Shown here one piece after another: positions 59,220 to 64,000 of a stretch of 64,000 bases of DNA (its first letter is position 1; every line of letters begins with the position of its first letter). The stretch covers positions 310,001 to 374,000 of the forward strand of contig NW_024881571.1 in the NCBI RefSeq assembly GCF_019059575.1, in the 5' to 3' direction. The notes under the pieces are model-generated. The model made no database searches and was not told where the DNA came from. It saw nothing but the letters and a program-made list of their open reading frames with translations. Made by a program: the position numbers and the translations under genes. This DNA comes from Amphibalanus amphitrite. Lineage: Eukaryota > Arthropoda > Thecostraca > Balanomorpha > Balanidae.

Positions 59220-59479
59220 TTAACCCGCGCCCTGCTGCGCGCCCTGCTGCGGCAAAAACGGCGGCGCGGAGCGCCGCCGTTTTTGGTACACCTTATTGTA
59301 CATCAATTCTACACATGTTGTGAAAATTTCAGACCAAGGTCATTCAAGGTCAGGTCACCAGGTCACTTGAAGTGACCTCACCTCATAAAAAGTTCCAATG
59401 TCTGTCATAGCTACACCGAGTGACCGATCGCTTTGAAACTTTCAGCGATTGCTAAGAGCAATAGCATGTACAAAATGTA

Positions 59480-60371
59480 GGGGAAGTTGGGGGAACGCCG
59501 AAGACTTTTTTTCTGACGCCCGTAGCACGCAAGGTAGACAACATACGCTATTCTTGTTGGCGTCATTCGAGAGGCCAGTCTTTTGCCTTTCAAACATACC
59601 AGGCGCATTTGATGAATTCGCATACCGTTAAGCGCACAAACTAAAAATATCAAAGAAGTGACTTTTTCGGCGTTGCCCCGGACTGCGGGGAAAGCCGAAA
59701 ATGGGAGAAATGATCTACGGGGAATGCGGACATTGATGTTTTGCCATTTTATCTCAAACTTTATCCAGAATTCATCAAAGCTGACACACGTTTCAAGAGC
59801 TTGAGGACGCGGTGCACACTGGAAGTTATAATTGTGTGATATAATAAGAAAATGCCAGGTAAATCATTCCTTATAGGTAACAGGCCGTTGTGTTGGTTGA
59901 AAGTGTAATTTGTGTGACTAAAAATACGCGTTGCTATTCTACAGCAGTAAAGTCCACGTAGCGTGCTTTTAACACGTGCGTAATCGCACGTTTTCGGCAT
60001 TACCCCAGCCAGCCATACTTTCATTTGCAGGCCCATAACTTTTCAACGTGCTGTATAAATTTCAAATAGGCAGCACACTTATGCAAAGACATGCTAAAGA
60101 TTACTTGACCGAATTGGCCAGACAAACGGTAGCATAATGAGTAAAAAATGCAGCTTCAAAGGCGCATGTAGTACAAGGGAAACGTACCTTGAAAACGCTC
60201 TTGGCGCCCTCACAGTCGAAGTATTCCGAATGACGACTCGTAACAAACATGCGATAATTGTAGTCACTTAAGCTTCAGAGCATCACTGACAGGTGGCATC
60301 CATGTTTTACGGTTTTCGAAATATCTCGAATTTCGGCTTTGCCCCAACTCCGGCATTGCCCCAACTTCCCC
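59480..60371. mobile_element. TA-flanked GGGGAAGTTGGGG element, nested
   Basis: Inverted ends GGGGAAGTTGGGG are flanked by TA (59478-59479, 60372-60373). The sister TTAA element at about 63205-63225 shows the uninterrupted TTTGTATATCTCGGAATTTT, so the target was a single TA. Same family as 11956-13130 and 62282 onward. No transposase frame. Confidence 0.85.
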
Positions 60372-60531
60372 TATATCTCAGAATTTTGATATCGATGACC
60401 TAAGGTCAGGTCAATTTTGCGACCTCCCCTTTATAAGTCAATGGGAGAAAATTGAAATGCGCCTCTTTTGGACAAAAGACATTATAAACGATCCCAAACA
60501 CCGAATTACAAGTGGTTTAGACACACTCATG

Positions 60532-61453
60532 GTGTGTCAAAAGTGGAAATAGCCGCCCGGCTTTAGTTCGCCAGCCTTGTCAATAGATGGCAGTACCACA
60601 ATATGGGCAGCGGATCGTGCAATTGACGTCAAATTTTCGTTATCTGCTAAGAATTGAATTGCGGATCTTTTCATGCAAGAATCATGTAAATCGGTCCACA
60701 ACTTTTCTAGCAACAGAGATATGAAGTCAAACACCCTGCCAGAGCGGCGGCGCGCGGCCGGCGGCGGCCGTTACGCGCCGCCTGGGAGACTGGCGGCGCT
60801 GAACGGTTCCGACTTGGCACTGCACTAAAACCTGTTAACTGCTTGGAATGGTTATTATAGCAAAATTTTCACTCAAGTGAGGGATAACCAAGGGCACGAA
60901 GTATGTATGCTTGTGTGCGTACTGTGTAAGCCAAGAAACTGCATTAGCAGATACTCGCTAATATTAGATCCAGCCAAGTCGAAACGCATTCCAGGGGATG
61001 TGTTCCTGATGGGTCAACAATATTTATCGTTCGAGGGCGGATACAGTTTTAACAATACAAAAAATATTTTTGCACAACTCTATTCCTTGAATAATTCTCT
61101 TCAACGCCTCATTCCTAGTTAAGCGAATTAGCCCACCTTGGTTGAATAAATAGGGCGATTTCGCCACAAGGTCGCGGAAAACCGACCGAAAACGGCCGCG
61201 CTCAGCGTTAATTTGGGCATGCAGACTCTTAAATACTCGCATTGGGCGGGTAGGGTTTCCCAGGTATTGGCTCCAAAACACCGTATTCGGCTCCCGAATA
61301 CGTCCAAGTGACCCGCCTCGTTCCTAGTTAAGCTCTAATTAGATCAAGTGACTCATAAGGAGCGAAAAAAACGACAAAAAGCATGAATTTCCCTATGTCG
61401 GCGGGCTGCCGGGTTGCCAGACGGCGCACCGGCTATTTCCACTTTTGACACAC
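60532..61453. mobile_element. Inverted-repeat element with GTGTGTCAAAAGTGG ends
   Basis: Left end GTGTGTCAAAAGTGGAAATA and its inverse at the right are perfect over at least 23 bp. CATG borders both sides (60528-60531, 61454-61457) and may be the target duplication or part of the repeat, since it is itself palindromic. The 0.92-kb interior has a very GC-rich patch (about 60740-60800) and no transposase. Confidence 0.75.
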
Positions 61454-62281
61454 CATGTGAACATGAAAATGGTGTCCGTGACCCTTGTTTATGCCCTGAG
61501 GTCATCTTAGGTCACGAATGGTACCTAACAGTTTTTTTGCAAATAACTTTTGATAGAGGCATGCTAGAGCGATGAAAACGCCTTAGATGTGTTCAGCTCG
61601 ACGATACGGATCGACTGATATGCAACATGACCCTTTCCGGTCAGGTCATGACCTTGACCTGAGGTCAAATTTTCAAGTTGACCTTTCAAGGTCAACTTAT
61701 AGTTCATTCGATGCGTCTTGACGAGAGGAACACAATGCCGGTAAAAGGAAGCTCGTACAAGGCTTGGGTCAAAAGTTATTGCAGAAAAACTGTTTCCGAA
61801 AAAATCGGCTATTTTTGCAATTTTTGCCCCCTGCAGGCAAAACCGTTGACGTTAGGTCAAATCTGAGAGAATTACTCAGAAAGGGCTTTAATAGGGCTAT
61901 CGAATGCGCTTTTCCGCGGCGCTGTAGCTCTATTGGTTCTCGAGTTATGCGTTGGCTTCTTGCAAATTTTCGACATTCGACCTGGAAATCGGCGAAATTT
62001 TGCCTTCAATGACCTCTAGTGACCTGACCTTTGACCTGACCAAAAAATTGACCGAAGTGATTTCGTCATTATTTTTGACGCTCTTTCGAACGCCGCCTTC
62101 CGCGTATCGCTACGTGGCCCAGGAGCCGAGTTACAAGGGGGGGGGTGTTCAAACACCCCCCCCCCCCAGCAGGGCGTGGAAATCCAGGACCCCCAGCCGG
62201 GCGCGGGTTAAACGTTTCAAACGTTGTCATAATGTTTCTTCATTATAAGTAGGTACACAGACACCGTGTATGTGCCTAATA

Positions 62282-64000
62282 GGGGAGAGTGGGGCAATGG
62301 CGGACGGTGGGTAATGCCGGCCACCCATCTCTAGTGAGTACTTTGTTCATCACTAATTAGCTGATGTTGTTTACCTTTCAGTTGAGCGCCATTCTAGCAC
62401 GTGGTGCAATTTTGCCACGGTAGCTCCATTATTTTCATTTTTATAGCGTTAAATGTGTTTTTCGTATCTGATTTTTAATTTTTGTTGCATCTATTTGCTG
62501 ACTGTGAAATGTGTTAACGCATTTTCAGAAGTGCTGCTTTGCGATGACCTTCAATTAAGCCTTTCTTAAGCGACTGCTGGATGTGAGGCGTTTGCGACGC
62601 AATGCCTTTGACTGCTGCCTGCTTTCTTAAAATAAAGCTGACCTCGGGGTAATACCGGACACGTGTCCTGAATGACTCCACGCGGTTTTGTTTGCGACTT
62701 CTGTCGTTAAAGCTCAACGTTTCGGGTTGCTGTGTTTACGGCTGTGTTAGTTTGCTTGCTGTGTTTACGGTTGTGTTAGTTTGCTGCTCTGTTGGCGCCG
62801 CGCTGTTGTGTTGCAGCGAGTGCAGTGTTGTGTTGCAGTGCAGTGTACTGTTAACTGCTGAATACAGTTGTCGTTTCTTAATTCTCACTTAAATTTCCAT
62901 CGAAAGAACGGTTTAACCCGCGCACCGACGGGGGGGGGCGGATATCCGCCCCCCCCTGAGGTTTTTCGCGAATAGCGGGAAAACCGCGGCGCGTAGCGCC
63001 GCGAAATTTGGTATGACTATTCCCTTATCAATTTTACACATGGTGTGCAAATTTGAACCTCCTACCTTTCAAGGTCAGGTCACCAGGTCACTTTGAATGA
63101 CCCAACCTCAAGTTACTTTTTTGCAACTTTGTCACCGTGCCAGAGCTACAGTAGATGTCGGAGGCCTTTGAAAGTCGCAGGATGTTATTAGGTCATTAGT
63201 AGCTACAATTTGTATATCTCGGAATTTTGATATCGGTGACCTAAGGTCAGGTCAATTTCGCGACCTCCCCATTATAAGTCAATGGGGGAAAAATCAACTC
63301 CCTGTTTTTACCACTAAAACGGGTCGGAATGGCCCCATATACCATACATGACTTCATATACGATCAACCTTCACTACCTTGAGGTCTGTTTTGCTGTTGG
63401 GCAGCTGTGAGGTCACGTGACGTCATCAAAGGTCACCAAAGGTTTTTGGCCAATAACTCCGTACAGGAACAAGATACAGACGCGTGGATGGTCTCATTGT
63501 GTTCAGCTCGTCAAGACGCATCGAATGATATACATGATGACCTCGAGGTCACGTGACCTGAGGTCAACCTTTGACCTTGACCTTTCGAGGTCAACATATA
63601 TATCATTCGATGCGGATTGACGAGAGGATCACGATGATGCCCTTAGTTTGTTCCTATCTTGACTAATTCGAAAGTTATTCGAGAAAAACTCTCTCCATAT
63701 TTAGCGCCGCCATTTTGACTTTTTCGACCCCTGTGACGTCATCTTTGACCTGACCTGAAAATGACCTTAGTAAAAATTGTAGATCTTGACCGTGCGTATC
63801 CGATGCCGTTTACCGCTTGTCGCTATCTTGCTTCGTTCTCGAGATCTCAGGGGGGGGCGGTCATCCGCCCCCCCCCCGTCGGTACTAAGTTGGCGCAGAC
63901 CCCCGTCGGTGCGCGGGTTAAGGATGAATACCAGTGACGATATTTCGACTTTTGTGCTATTGCACTTAGTGGCCGGCATTACCCCTCGCTTTTTTGCACC
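62282..64000. mobile_element. TA-flanked GGGGAGAGTGGGG element, runs off the window
   Basis: TA (62280-62281) then GGGGAGAGTGGGGCAATGGC. GGGTAATGCCGGCCACC (about 62310) recurs inverted as GTGGCCGGCATTACCCC near 63970, implying the right end lies just outside. It hosts the TTAA element at 62917-63917. Confidence 0.65.
62917..63917. mobile_element. TTAA-flanked AGGTCA-rich element, best-preserved copy
   Basis: Perfect 18-bp inverted ends CCCGCGCACCGACGGGGG sit between TTAA (62913-62916) and TTAA (63918-63921), with total length 1001 bp. Just inside both ends is a G/C-tract palindrome (GGGGGGGCGGATATCCGCCC.. at about 62929-62958 and a sister at 63851-63878). The interior is dense in AGGTCA/TGACCT. 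It is non-autonomous and piggyBac-like by target and end type. Confidence 0.9.

Larger units (their letters stand above)
59224..62207. mobile_element. TTAA-flanked AGGTCA-rich element carrying two nested insertions
   Basis: Ends CCCGCGCCCTGCTG and, inverted, CCCGCGCCCGGCTG lie between TTAA (59220-59223) and TTAA (62208-62211). A perfect hairpin stem AAAAACGGCGGCGCG with its inverse lies at 59253-59286, and a G/C-tract hairpin at 62139-62167. Removing the insertions at 59480-60371 and 60532-61453 leaves about 1.16 kb, close to its sisters at 15746 (1.1 kb) and 62917 (1.0 kb). No transposase. Confidence 0.85.

Overview
This is a eukaryotic (metazoan) genomic window. The real proteins are split by GT-AG introns, and the coding exons are GC-rich islands in a moderately AT-rich, transposon-filled background. 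Gene content and intron style suggest an invertebrate. An arthropod, perhaps a crustacean, is my guess, but the sequence alone does not fix the taxon.

Layout. (1) About 1-30,000 is almost gene-free. It holds a decayed Tc1-type transposon (426-1770), a 1.6 kb near-perfect palindrome (5162-6778), a 0.34 kb palindrome (about 7950-8290), a TA-flanked element (11956-13130), and a nested composite at 15448-21084. In the composite, a long-inverted-repeat element has been invaded by a TTAA-flanked element, a hAT-like element with a perfect 8-bp duplication, and a Tc1-type element. The only coding-like signal here is one WD40-like exon on the minus strand (25319-25471). Three CCAAT plus CRE clusters (3735-3790, 14795-14960, 27675-27770) look like promoters. 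(2) 30143-43888, plus strand: EEPD1 in nine coding exons (605 aa), with two helix-hairpin-helix domains followed by an endonuclease/exonuclease/phosphatase (EEP) domain. Its second coding intron carries a LINE reverse transcriptase. (3) About 45700-49180, plus strand: a five-coding-exon, 229-aa, four-helix MARVEL-like membrane protein. (4) 50092-57448, minus strand: a complete SLC26/SulP anion transporter with a STAS domain in 15 exons (711 aa), convergent with the MARVEL-like gene. (5) 58696-64000: transposons again, with at least two TA-flanked and two TTAA-flanked elements inserted in one another.

The genes do not form an operon or shared pathway; they are neighbours on a chromosome. The clearest biological stories are three. 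EEPD1 has lost several metal and active-site residues of the EEP fold. A family of TTAA-flanked, AGGTCA-rich elements carries terminal CCCGCG repeats and compensating subterminal hairpins. Pre-insertion sites for several elements can be read from sister copies within the same window. I do not see a prokaryotic-type system, CRISPR array, rRNA or tRNA gene.
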